Part shown: in pieces, positions 36,876 through 49,089 of the stretch
Layout of the letters: every line of letters starts with the position of its first letter
How positions within the stretch are numbered: the first letter of the stretch is position 1
Assembly (NCBI GenBank): GCA_023333565.1
Contig: JAJKFH010000374.1
Coordinates: forward strand, 2,604,001-2,668,000
Length of the DNA stretch: 64,000 nucleotides
Reading direction: 5' to 3'
Origin: Puffinus mauretanicus
Lineage: Eukaryota; Chordata; Aves; Procellariiformes; Procellariidae
Notes under the pieces: generated by a model
Databases searched by the model: none
Told to the model about the DNA's origin: nothing
Seen by the model: the letters and a program-made list of their open reading frames with translations, nothing else
Translations under genes and position numbers: made by a program

Positions 36876-37220
36876 GAGACCTTCTAGCAGCCTTACAGTA
36901 CCTGATGGAGACCTACAAGAAAGCTGGAGAGGGACTTTTTACAAGGGCATGTAGTGACAGGACAAGGGGTAATGGCTTTAAACTGAAAGCGGGTAGATTT
37001 ACATTAGATATAAGGAAGAAATGCTTCATTATGAAGGTGGTGAGGCACTGGAACAGGTTGCCCAGAGAAGTTGTGGATGCCCCATCCCTGAAAATGTTCC
37101 AGGTTGGATGGGGCTTTGAGCAACCTGGTGTAGTGGAAGGTGTCCTTGCCCAGGGCAGGGGGGTTGGACTAGATGATCTTTAAGGTCTCTTCCAACCCAA
37201 ACCATTCTATGATTCTATGA
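36876..37220 (+). mobile_element. CR1 LINE, 3' end fragment, avian type
   Basis: A 345-bp 5'-truncated CR1 ending in ATTCTATGATTCTATGA, i.e. two copies of the terminal octamer (three in the minus-strand copy at 17701). It encodes the last part of ORF2 in one open frame (36905-37183, 92 codons) containing GNGFKLKAGRFTLDIRKK and HWNRLPREVVDAPS. From about 36912 to 37220 it is identical, base for base on my reading, to the reverse complement of 17704-18013 except for the terminal octamer count. Just upstream a few substitutions separate them. Upstream of about 36876 homology to the other copy ends, fixing the truncation point. Confidence 0.96.
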
Positions 37221-40200
37221 CAAAGGTAGAGCTAATCCTGTGGCATGGAAATGAGATGAGCTGGGTTTTGGGGTTGGTTTTTTTATTGCTTTTGGGGTTG
37301 GGATATGAAAGTAAGCATTTCAGAAGTGCTTCATGTTGATTTATATCTGTTTCCACTGAAATCTATCTATATCTCACTCTTGATGTCAGTGGGAGCAGAG
37401 TTAAACCAATTTTGCAAGTCTCAGCCTCACTAGTCATTTCAAATGACCACTGTGATGCTGACGCTTTTGGCCTGGGGTAACTTTGTTCCCTCTGGAACGA
37501 GGGAGTACTGCCCTGAACAGCAGATTAGTTTGTTTTCTTCTCTTCTTCCTTTCTTATTCTTCTTGTGGTTCTGATGGATTCTTTGTGACAGATGTTAGTG
37601 TTCATCTCTTGCTTATTAATATTCCCATACTATTCAGTAACACGTTTCTGCTGCTACAGTGCTGCCTGACAGCTTACACTTGCAGTATGTTGAGCCAAGA
37701 TGTGTAGAAGTCCTGTCTGGCTCCATTCCTTCCTTATGGCCTGATTCAGAGGGAGGTTAGCTTGGCGGAGGGAGGAGGAGAGAGGAATAATTATGCCAAG
37801 ACAATGTGTTTGGCAAGAGGTTTCTGTCTTCCTCCCATACCAACTACATAAAATGTTTTAAGTGAGCAGGAGCTAGTATTTTTTTCCTATTCAGGCATCT
37901 TCCTTTCTCTGGATCCTTTTCTGCAGCTGGGATTAAGCAGAGTGTGTTTTTCTGCTTCTCATCAGGAGCACAGAAGTTAGGACTGGTGTTTCCAAAATTA
38001 GGTGGGTGTTTTTGAGGGGCAGGATGCTGGCTGTAGATGACCTGACAGAGCATAGCCAGCTGACTCAGATATTCACCTTATGCCAGGCAGAATAGAAATA
38101 GCTGAAGCATCTGGACGTTTTTCAGAAGTGTCATCCTTTTGAGTGACAGCTTGGAGCTGAACCAGGTATGGGGAGCTGGGGGGGAGGAAAGGCAGATCAG
38201 TGCTCTGGGTGTAGGAGGGGAAACAAAGCAGAAAGAGTAGGCTCAGCTGGTGCAAGGGGCAAGCTGGAAAGGGGAGCAGAGGTGCAAATGAACTTTCCTC
38301 TTCACCCTCACTGGTGCTGGACCTGCCGATCAGTGTGAAACTCGCATCTGAGCCTCTCCCCCTGTCCTCTGGGCACCCAGTGCTGGGAAGCTGGCTTGGG
38401 GCCATCTGATCTAATTCTGGAACAGTTCTCAGGTTTTCCCTCCTTGGTTTCCCAAGTCTGTCAGGAGAGGCACACAGGCATCTATTAACCCTGGGACAAC
38501 TGCTGCTTGCCAGTCCCAGCTGTGCATCTCGTTAGCAGAAATCTCCAGACTGCTGACCCTCTCAGTTGAGGAAATACTAGCGGTCTGACGACACAACCCC
38601 ACCTCTGAGTGCCTGGCCAGTCAAGAAATGGAAACATCGCCGCAGCTGAGGCTGTGCCTTGCACTGATCTGTTTGTTTGTTTGGCTTTCCTCACTCCTGG
38701 GCAGTGCTCCCTGGGTTAGCTGGTGTTTCAGATGAGCCCCAAAGAGGGAGAAAGACCTTGAGGGCTGACTTCCTTCCAAGCTGACCTGTCTGTTCCAAGA
38801 AACAGAAACTTTCCATGCTGTATAAAGCAACTGGCCCTCAGCTTGTCTACAGGGTCTCTCATGTGTAACTCCACACGTTGCATTTTACAGGACATAAATA
38901 AAAAACACATAACAGGCTTTCATCTCCAAGCTCAGTGAGGAGCTCTGTCCCAGCCACTGCTGTATCCACCCCATGGGGAATACCTATTACATGTGGCAGA
39001 GGTGGGGAGATGAGAAGTAAAGGGAATAGGGCACAATTAGTAGTGGTTTAAAGGGAGAGTTTGAGATGAGTTTTTTGTGCAAATTTCAGGCTTAATGTGT
39101 GCTCTGAGAGCAGATCTTACTTTATCTGCATGTTGGATGATACCATGGTCCTCCTCAATACATACATATCATATGTATGGATAGTGAAGGGTGGGAATGG
39201 AAGGAGTGGGGGGAGGAAAAGATGTGGAAATGGGAAAAGGAAAGAGGGCTGGGTGTAAACAAATAAATGAAAAAAAAAATCTGTGGGAGATGAAGAGAGT
39301 TACTTAAGACGCTGTACCTTCAATTCTACAGTGTCTACTTGAATTTTGCTGGGGAAAAAATTGCTGCTGAAACCTGTGATCTAAAAGGCATTTTATCACT
39401 GCCAAATGACTGCAGATTTTTTTTTCTTTTTATTTATGAATATCAACATTAAAATGACAGTACCACCCAGCCTGGAAGAATTTGCTGGGACAGGCTGATA
39501 TTCAGGGGATGGAAAGCCATGTAAACACGCCATTGATAGGGGAGATTTCTGCCAGAATCAAAGGTGATCGATCTGTTTTGGTAAGTGGTGGCAGCTGGAT
39601 CTTTGACATCTTTCCTGAAGAACAACCAGTTCCTTCCTCATAGTATAAAGTGGGAGAGAAGACTGCCTGCCCTTGAGCTGCAGCTGGCTGGAAACTGGAG
39701 AGGTGTGTTTATCTTTGGCTGTAAAATCCTTTTGGCCATTGAACAGGCAGCACTGTGGATTAGACTGTTCCTTGTCCTAGAGACACGTGGGTGACTGCGG
39801 GTACCTAGAGCCTTTCACATTTTGTCACCAACTTGGAATTTGGATGGGATGGGAGGAATTATAGGTCAACACTCTTTGACAGCTGTTTAATGGCCTGTAG
39901 AAATAGAAATGTTGGGCATAGTCCAGTTTCCGTGGGGTCATATGTCAGCACCACAGATCCTCCCATCATAACTGACACTAATTGTTGCCCTTATTGGCAG
40001 CCTCGGCAGAATGGCCAGGGATGAAGGAAACCTTGAAGGCTAAAGTTCAGGTGTGCTGGCAGGATGGTGTGGCAGAAGGTTAGAGTTGCTTCCTTTGCTG
40101 CAGTTATTTCTGTAGAAAGAAGTGGTCAGGCTCCTGTGTTGCTGCTCTTGTGCCTCTGGGGAGTGTCTTGTTTGCTGGACTATGAGAGGTGGGCAGATGG

Positions 40201-42890
40201 CTTGGTTGATGTTTTCTGTATCTACTTCCTGGGGAGTGAAATAAGTAAAATACCTGCAGCAAAATAAGCAAACACTTGGGTCCCCAGACACAGATGGGGT
40301 CACTTTCTCTTATTTTGGGGAGCAGGAGAGTTGTGAGCTTTGGTTTTAAATGTAAAACAGAGGTATGCTCAGTCAGCTTGTTAGAGATGGGTGGTGGTAA
40401 AGGTAGGAGAAGGACTCCCAGCAGGCTCCACAATTCATCCATTTCCACTATGTCCTTAGCTTTGTGAAACACTCCTTTCTCTGCAGAGAGCAGTGTGATG
40501 CAGGCTTAGTGCAATTACAGGCTTAATTTGCACATGGGGTTACTGGGACTTGTGAGCAAGTAGGATAATGCAGTATGCACCACTAATTAAATTTAAAATG
40601 TTCTGTTAACTGGATGTAGCAGATGGTGTGTATGGCCTGTTTGGACCTTTGATCCGGGGGTTTTACCACAGAGAACTGCAGAGTTGTGAGGTTAGACAGT
40701 TGCTGATTTGGTCATTAACTGTAATATTACAAGAGAAAGGATGATGGATGGCAAAAAACTTAGCTATTTGCCCAGCTGTGGTCATTTTCAGGTGGAAGTG
40801 AAACACATCATTAAAAGTCTTTGCAAGATTTGAAACTTGAACACCATGCAACTCTACTACTCTGAGTGGCACCATTAAACCTGAGTAAGTTTTGTACTTT
40901 TAGGCAGATGGAGGCAAGAGTTTGTAGACTAGGGAGGAGGGCTTAAATGGCACTATTTACAAAAGACCTCAAATCTGGCATTTCGTCTCAGTCTATTGCT
41001 TTCATTTAGAGACATGCTGAAGGTTAGTTAGGCTCCAAATACTTTGTTTTCCTACCTACTGGCTGGAATAAAAGTGCCACACTGAAATAACTGTGGCACT
41101 AAAAGTAAATACCTGGTGCTCATATTCAAACCACTCTTAATGTGGCTTATTTTGAACTTCCAAGCTCTAATAATATTTTTACCTCCCTTCAAAAATATAA
41201 CCCACCTGCTTTTTTTTAAAACCAGGTACTTATGAGCACCCCTACAGTAATAAACCTCTGTGTGCAGCAACTGTTAGTCAACAAAATACTGTGTGCCCTA
41301 GAATAGCTCCACAATAAAAAGCCAGTTCATCTGAAAAGTGTCAGCGCAGTGATGAAGTGCAAACGCCTTAGGAAGAAGGCAAATATGTTGTTGGTTTTGG
41401 CCATAAAGAAACTATTAAAGTAGTAATACCTTTCAAAATAATTTTAATATGTTTTGGTGCTGCTTGAAAAATGCCAAAAAAGCTTGGGGCGGTGCAGGGA
41501 AAGCCCACTGAAATGCTATCCTTCAGTGACTTTTTATTTTCCAGTCATCTCTGTCCTCCTTTAATGATTGCCCAGCTCCTCAGATGTTCTGTCATGGTGC
41601 TATATCACCTTTTCCTCTATCGTGTCAGCTCCAGTGACACTCATGGACTCTGAATCCAGTACACTTAATGTGAGTCCTCTCGATATCACTGCTGTGACTA
41701 GTGCAGTGGGTTTTGATGGACATGCTGTCATATAACAAAATCTACCCAAGCCCAAATTGGAAATATGGAACACAGTGTGGCCCTGGCTCAAAATTATGGT
41801 CATAATTATTTGTATTGGAAACTTCCCACATCGTGCAATTCTCTTCTTCAGCATAATAAACATCTTGAACCTCAGTTCTAGGTTTTATTTTATGATGTCA
41901 ACAGTTCTTAACCATAAAAGTGAGGAAATGCCAAAATCTTACACAGCAGAAGATCCTAATGTTCCCATCTAACGTGGTGCTTAGGCTCTAAATGCTGAAC
42001 TGTGGTCTGCTTCAAATGAAGAGAGTTGTGTTTCACAAAATAGGGACCAGATGAGAAGGATGTGCTGTCTGTCACTCACAAAATGCTGTCAGATGCCTCC
42101 TGGCTCTTGGTGCAAGTTGATGTCAAAACAGTAAATATTCCTGCAGGAGGGAGAAGGGACCACAGAGAAAAGAATGAAAGGGGCTGGGGGTAAAGGTCCT
42201 CCAGGCAGTGCCTGCTAGCAAAAATTTTGACAGAAGCAGTAGGGATGTGTCCACAGCAGCCTATTGTGGTGTTGCCAATAGTTGTGCCAGGGAACTAGGT
42301 ACGGGTTGTCGTAGTTTCACCTCCTTCCTTGCCAGCATGTTCCACTGTGGAGCTGAGATTGCAATCGCTGTTCTAGAGCGGATTCAGCAGCAGCCGAGAC
42401 CTTCAGCCTGGGGGAGCCCAGAATCACGGTTCTGATAGAGTAGAGCTAGTTCATCAGCTGGGCTGGCGGGTAGTGAAATGAAGTCTCCCGTTGGCTCTTG
42501 CGCTGGGTTATGAGAAGTGAACTGCAAGAAGTAGCTTGCAGCTATTGCTGGGAAAGCTGCAGTCATGTTCCTTGCAGGTTATGCACTACGGCCTGCATGT
42601 GCTTCATGCTGTCTGGGGTGCTGGTGATGCAGAAGATGGTGGACTCTGACAGAGTCCTTTCAAGACTCGGAATCCGTTTTTAAGAAAAGAAATTTTGAAA
42701 GGATCATTCTAAAACCAAAGAAAAGCAAGTAGAAATGCCGGTGATGGGGGACATAGCCGATCCCAGGTCAAGATGTGCTAGTCTTCCAGGAAAAGTTTAT
42801 AGATGGATACGGCGGAGTGCCTTATGCTGATGTATGACTCGGGAAAGGTGCTTGTGGAGGAAAGGGCAAAGCAGGGAGGCAGTGCCGTAG
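37221..42890. other. No gene recognised; unique sequence
   Basis: No recognisable exon, RNA gene or confident repeat. A weak amniote-MITE-like phrase, GATGTCAGTGGGAGCAGAG, occurs at about 37383-37401. Open frames up to 122 codons (40104-40472, minus) have no recognisable domain. Confidence 0.65.
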
Positions 42891-43019
42891 CTCCGAAGCA
42901 GTGCCAGCTCTTGTTGACAAAGCTGTGATCTCTGCTAGAGCCACATGTGGGTCACTCTCCTCCCTCCTGCCTGCACTGTCGCACAACAGGAACTTTACTG
43001 CTGGAGTGAACCAGGGGTG

Positions 43020-43130
43020 GATAAACGTGGCAGCCGGAGCCAGCTGCCTGGTCCTGCCGCGGGGGCGGCTGCTTCCTGCGGGCTGGCCCCGGCTCCACGT
43101 GGGGAGAGGCGGTATGTCGCTCTGTGCCAC
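43020..43130. promoter_or_regulatory. Small GC/CpG-rich cluster
   Basis: About ten CpGs lie within roughly 110 bp of GC-rich sequence (CCTGCCGCGGGGGCGGCTGC core), including a GGGGCGG box resembling an Sp1/KLF site. It is too short for a standard CpG island but stands out from its surroundings. It could be an orphan CpG cluster, a minor promoter or an enhancer. Flanking open frames on both strands are probably by-products of GC-rich DNA lacking stops. Confidence 0.35.
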
Positions 43131-43139
43131 TGCCAATAG

Positions 43140-45355
43140 ATTTATGGTGAAGACTAACTTTGGCTCTCAGAGAAAGCTGCTTTTTTCTTTGAGTTTTCTT
43201 TTTTAACCTGACTACAGTGTGACTGGACCCATCGCCATCCCTAGGGCTGCGATTCCCACTTCCTCTTCTGCGACACAGCTTCTCCAACCAGCGGTGTGGT
43301 TAATTAAGGCCTATCAAAACCAGTCCGTCTAGACTGGTTGTTCAGATGGCTGGCTGGTCTAGCCTGCAGTCACAGGGAACACAAGCCACGCATGGTAGAG
43401 ATGAGTCCATGTGCTTTCAGGCTAAATTATAACCACATTACATACCATGCAGTTCTTGCTGAAATCAAGTCCCGTTTGAGTCTTTAAGCTGGAACAGAAT
43501 GAATAGACCGCATCTTTGGGGAGTGTGGGCCAGCCAATGGCTTAAAAAACAAAACTATAAAAAAAAACACAACCCAAAACACAGCTGAAGAACTCTAAAC
43601 CAACTCTGCTTTGTGTCCAGAGACTGAAACATAATTTGAAGTGACTTGCTCAAAATCCCTTCATGGTGTGGGTAGCTAAAGCCATTGGGTATTTTGTTTA
43701 CTTGTCTATAGAACGTGTTTCTGTTGAGTTCTGGCAATGCATGCTGCTGCTTGTTTAAACATGCCTGGGAGGAGAGGCAGTGTGAAAACACTCTTTAAAT
43801 CAATAAAAATAGTTGTAAGACTGAACAAACACTCCAGATTGGAACAGTTCATGATCTTCAGGATCAAGATGTGAATTTTTTTGGTGAACTGCAGATCCTT
43901 GCACCTACTTCGGTGATCAGGAAAATATGCATGGCTATGGAGGGAAAACTGAGCTCTGGAAGAATCCAGATCTCAGAATACGCTTAGTGTCTTGGACCTA
44001 TTTTAATCAGATTCAGAGCTGCTGCTTGATGGGTTAGTTAACTAACAGAAGTATTACTACTTTTTTTTTTAAAAAGGAAACTTAGGACTTGAAATTCTTA
44101 ATATAAGTTTTCAAAGCTTCTGAGGCAAGGTTAATTTTAAAGATTTTATTTTGGTAAAGGCAGTTTGGAGGTTTAGAAAATAAACTATTTTAAAACATCT
44201 TGGAGTAAATTAATCTTGTGCCATTTTTACTGAAATTATTTTAATGAGTACTTTTGATCTATTTATTTATATACAGTCTCTACACATTGATAACAAATCT
44301 AATGTAAACTAGCAATGTATGGTGAAGCTTTTTTCAAAGCATTTCCCAACATTTTTTAGGATGAAACTTCAAAACAATGAAACATGGATAACATCATGTG
44401 TCTTACCAATTCTAAATTAGGGAGGTTATGAAAAGGATTCTGAAGCTCAGAAACCTTCCAAAGAGAAGAGTCATTTTTTAGAGAAATTTGAAATTGTTTT
44501 TTGGAGCTGCAAAATTGCTTCCAATTTGCTCCTGCTGCACTCACAGGAAGGGACTGAGTGTTGCATGTCGTCATGCCCCCCTGGGCAGAGTGCAGGCCAG
44601 GTCTTTATGTGCAGCATGAAGAAATAACACCCTGGGAAATGAACCAAGGAACAAATGAAGAAAAGTAAGTCTTAACTATATCTCTGGTAGTCAATGGACA
44701 TCAAAATGCAAAACCAAGCTAGGCAGCTTCATTTCCCCACAGCCATGCATTCCTCTTTGGCTTTTGCATAAATAAAGAGAAAATATAAATTCCCTGCACA
44801 TAAAGAGCACCTTATTCTAAGAATGAGAACAGCTTGGTCATCTGACAGTTTAAGCTGGAAGGTGTCCAACCCAATTGGTGCATCTCCTGTGGAGTATAGC
44901 GTTGCTACAATACAGCGTGTTTTGGAAATAGCTCCTGATTAACAATATTCGGTGGATTGGAAGCAAAAATAATTAGAAAATACTTTAAAGCTCCCTTTGA
45001 ATGTAATTCATGGGCAGTGATTTTAAACAACCTGTCAGCTTCAACAATCTCAGAGATGACTCATGCAAGGATAAGTTCAAGGGTAGTGATATCACTCCAG
45101 CACCTAGCACTGCTGTTAGCATGAGGAGGTGATTGTGATGTCTTTTTTTCTAGGAGCTGTAACTTGTCTTTTCGGTTTGTTTTAAATGAGCACAAAGAGG
45201 CACTTAGTGTTAGATCCTCAGGTGGTGAAAAAATTGTATCTGTGCTGATTCATCTCAGTCCATCTGTGCCCCAGTCCATGGTTTGGGCTTTGCAGAAGTG
45301 CTGACCTGACTCTAGTGGTGTTTCTGCATTGACTCAACAGGACCAGTCCTGAGCA
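43140..45355. other. No gene recognised; AT-rich unique sequence
   Basis: Largely AT-rich, especially 44040-44350, with scattered short A and T runs. No repeat, exon or RNA gene was recognised. Confidence 0.65.
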
Positions 45356-45360
45356 TTGTG

Positions 45361-45437
45361 TCTATGTATGTGCACATGTGTTTGTGTACACACATATATA
45401 GGCATTTATGTACAGATATACACATGTGCATATATAC
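45361..45437. repeat. Alternating purine-pyrimidine tract with inverted repeat
   Basis: A degenerate TG/TA/CA alternating region. TATGTGCACATGTG at 45367-45380 is complementary at 13 of 14 positions to CACATGTGCATATA at 45421-45434, leaving a loop of about 40 bases. Potential Z-DNA or cruciform. Probably a decayed dinucleotide microsatellite. Confidence 0.7.
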
Positions 45438-45439
45438 AT

Positions 45440-48400
45440 CTCTTAAGTCTGAAGCCATGCTTTGGAAAAACCAAAGGCTTTGTCCTAGAGCAATCATAGA
45501 GTAGTCTAAGCTGGTCTGTGTATGCTGGGGGAAGGAGGGGGAGCCAAGAAAATATCCACACAGTGCAGAGGTCAAGTGAGGGTCCTCAGCCATAAGATTT
45601 GGAGATAATTCCAACTTCATCTTTCTGCACCCCAACTCTGCTTCTAGGAGCAACTGGTGACTCCTTTATGTAGCTTGGATATAGAAGGCTCTTTACTATG
45701 CATCAGAAGCATGCTTTCCTCTTGCACTTTTTATATAGACTGAGTAGTTTCGGCTAATCCTGATTAGGCGAGTGCTGGCTCTTTCTGCTTCATTCCCCTT
45801 CCAAAAGAACTTCTGTGGGTGCAAATATTAACAAACTGGTTGTGAGGGCCTGTGTGAGCTGGTGCTGCACACTTGTGCTGTACAGATGCATTTAAACACG
45901 AGCATGAATGTGCACAAGGGGAGATGCTCTTGTCATGAAATCGTGTCAGGACACAGGATGAGGCTGCCTGCTTTGGGGACAGCTACTAGTGATATTAATG
46001 GTCGTATCACCAATGCCCAGTATGAGACCTGATCTTGGGAGATGCTGAGCTCTGCTGAGTTTATGCCTTGTGAGCAATCTCCATTTTCACTTAGTTTTAT
46101 TTATACATCCCATTCCACGGTAGCTGCCACATGATAAAGGTTTAGTCTCCTGTGCTATTCCTGGGTGTTTGAAGTCATTCAATGTCGGCTCATATTTTTA
46201 CTTATCCCACTGATTACTGCTTCTCAGAATTGTGTGGACTGGAGTATCTGCCCAAAACCACCAAATTATACTTAATCCTGTGGTCAGCCTGGTTTATTGT
46301 GTATGAGATCATATATAGCTTGGTGTATGGATTGTATATTGTTTGGCGTATAGCACACAACACTGCGCAGTAATGGAAATAGTTTAGTTCATCTGCCTTT
46401 TCTCTTTGCAAGGGTATAATATGCTAGTATTTTTTCCTCCATCTCTAATGCAATAACTTTGGATGGCTACATCTGTTGAAATCCAAGTTTTTCAGAGTGT
46501 ATTTTAAGTCTTAAAAGTGAGGCACCTCTTGATTTGGAGCATCTGAAAGGGAAGAAAGAGGAATGCATCCAGACTCTGTAATGTTTTAGTACAGCCGTGG
46601 TTTCAAGCACCTCAACAATTACATGTTTATCAAGTAACTAGTTGATGGTACAAGTGCTGTAGGAGGTTGTGATGATTCCTCAGGCAGCTGGTCCTCCTGC
46701 TTGCTGCTATAGCCTGTGTTAATGCTTCTACGGTATCAATGCCTCTGTCCATCCTCTTAGAAGAATGTAAGTGTGCTATTGCTGACACATCCAACACCGG
46801 TCAAATATCGGTGATATGCAGAAGAGGAGACTCAGGAGTTGTTGGAGTAGGGTGACGAGGAAACAAGGCATCTCTAGAGAATGAAAAGCAACTGGGGCTG
46901 CTAGAAGCAACTTTGGGGGCTATAGGAGTTGGAGGAGGGGCTGAGAGAAATGGCTTACAGGCATAGCCAAGGACCCTCTGTTTGTAGCATCTAATTACTA
47001 CCTGGTCAGAGAGGGCTTTGAAAACAGAAATCTGCTCTTCAACCTAGCTTTTAGCAGCCTGGAGCATAGGATTGCTTTCAAGTATGCAGTAAGTGTAATC
47101 AGTTATGTGGTTATATATTTGCTTTTTATGCCTTTGCTGTGAGGAAAGGTTGGGAAGGAATTGCCAGCTGGTGATTCTGTAAATGGTCCCAAACACTCCT
47201 GAGATGCTCCTGTTATTAGTAACTGGCTTGAAGTGAGGTGGCTTTGCGTGGTGACCTATGACTCATATGCACTGCCATGTTTCTGCCTTCAGAGACATGT
47301 ATTAGAGGCTGCGTCTAAAGGTTTCCGAGAGGACTTAGTCATTGGAGTGCTTGAATGGAGCCCTGCTGACATTTGTTCTGCTTTTTTTCCAAGCCAGAAG
47401 ACAGGTTACCTTTAGCCAAGCAAGCCTTTGACTTATTCCCCTCCACCTGTTTCATTTCAGCGGAAAGTAACTGATAACTTCAATAACTCTGGCCAAGCAG
47501 CCCAAGGGGAACTAGGTTACTGAGAAAACGTCACCTCAGGTTCCTCTCCATTTCTGGATCCTGCATATACAAATACAAAGACTCTGTTAGAAGAAGTGTT
47601 GTTTTGTGAATGACTCTTCTGTAGTAATTGAGAGATCTAGATTAACTCCCATGCTCTGATTTCACTCTCGAGAAAACTAGAGACTTGTTTCTCGCCTTCG
47701 CTAGCGATCTTTTGCTTGTCCTGTTCTTCCTCTGCTGCCTGTTTAGGCTGTAAGCATTCGAGGCATGGTTTGTCCACATGATGTGTTTGTGTAACACACT
47801 ACCCTGTGGTTAATGTCCACATCTGTGCCCGATCTGCAGAGGATATTGGTCTGTTATAGCTCCCAGCTGGCTGGCCTGGCTTTCCAGCTCAAGCTGCAGA
47901 GAATCCTGCTTTTATTGCTCTGCTGGTCCCTGTTTCAACCCTGGTACTTGCCAAGATGGCATCTGCCACATTTGTACAGAGCAGGGCAAAACTGGCCCTG
48001 ATGTCTGCAAGAAATGTTATGGCAATAAAAATAGTAAGAGGAAAAGTAGAAAGTGAGAATCTGGCCTGTGAGGCTTGACTTGTGCTATAGGTCACTGATG
48101 GAAGTGTGTATCATCTGCTTTGCCAAGTGGTATTTTTCCAGCATTCTTTACTGCTTTTTTTTTTCCCCCCTTGCCAGTGTTACACTGCATTTATAGGAAT
48201 TCCCTCCCCTCGCCTCCAATGCTTCCAGACATCGGCTCATCCCTGGCCCCTTCTGATAGGCAGCTCCTTTTATGTTTGCTCTCTCAGCCTTACCATTTCA
48301 ACAGAGCAGAACGCCGGTGTCAGTTTTCTCACTGGGAGTGACTCAGAAAGGGGATTTGTGCATGGACGGACGCCAGGGAAGAAAACACACTGTCAATGTA

Positions 48401-48980
48401 CATTAGTGCAGTGCCAAGCCCTTCCTGGGCACGGTAACTTTCCTCTCAAGGCTGCTGTGTGCCAGGAAGGGAAGACGGGCTGAACAGGGGAGAAGGAGGC
48501 AAATGGGAGTAGCTTGTGCTAAAAACTGACCTGGCAAACTTAGATCAGCTATGTGCCCTTCTGCTGGCACTCGGAAGGTACTTCTCCAGAAGGCAAATAA
48601 AGGTCTCTAGTGTTGTCTGGCGATTGTTCACGTCCCACTCGGTAAATGCTGTGCCTGCAGATTTCATGACAGATACCTTTATTCTCTTGCACGTGTGCAC
48701 TTGTAGGGTCCTGGAGGTGCTTTAGGTGGAAGATAGGATAAATTACCCAGATGAGAAGAAGAAGCTATTGTATGCTGGAGTAAGCCAGGCTGTTTCACCC
48801 AGTCCAGTTCTGTGCTCCCATCACACAGCCTTCAGGACTCCTGGGTGGGTGGGAATAGTATGAAGAGCATGAAGGGTGGTCTTACACAGATAAGTGATCT
48901 GTGGGGCAAACAAGGCATAGGAATTTTGCCTAGTGTTAGTGGTGGATTTTTACCCCTCCTGTCTGTGAGTACCACATTCG
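45440..48980. other. No gene recognised; unique sequence
   Basis: No repeat family or exon was recognised. A short T-rich and C-rich patch sits at 48155-48172. Open frames are all under 126 codons and lack domains. Confidence 0.65.
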
Positions 48981-48987
48981 GAACACG

Positions 48988-49083
48988 CTGTTAATTCTGT
49001 TAATTCTGTTCCTAGTTAATTCTAATGTTAATTCTAATTCCGCTGTTCCTAGTTAATTCTAATGTTAATTCTGTTCCTAGTGT
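48988..49083 (+). repeat. TTAATTCT minisatellite with 37-bp higher-order unit
   Basis: The octamer TTAATTCT occurs six times within 95 bp. A longer unit, CTGTTCCTAGTTAATTCTAA followed by TGTTAATTCT, is repeated about twice with a 37-bp period. The block ends with a third GTTCCTAG. It is a local tandem array from slippage or unequal exchange, likely length-polymorphic. Confidence 0.92.
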
Positions 49084-49089
49084 TGCATA

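Noticed and set aside
42822..43287. Overlapping 64-111-codon frames on both strands at the GC-rich cluster
   Set aside because: GC-rich DNA lacks stop codons, so long frames on both strands are expected. None carries a recognisable domain.
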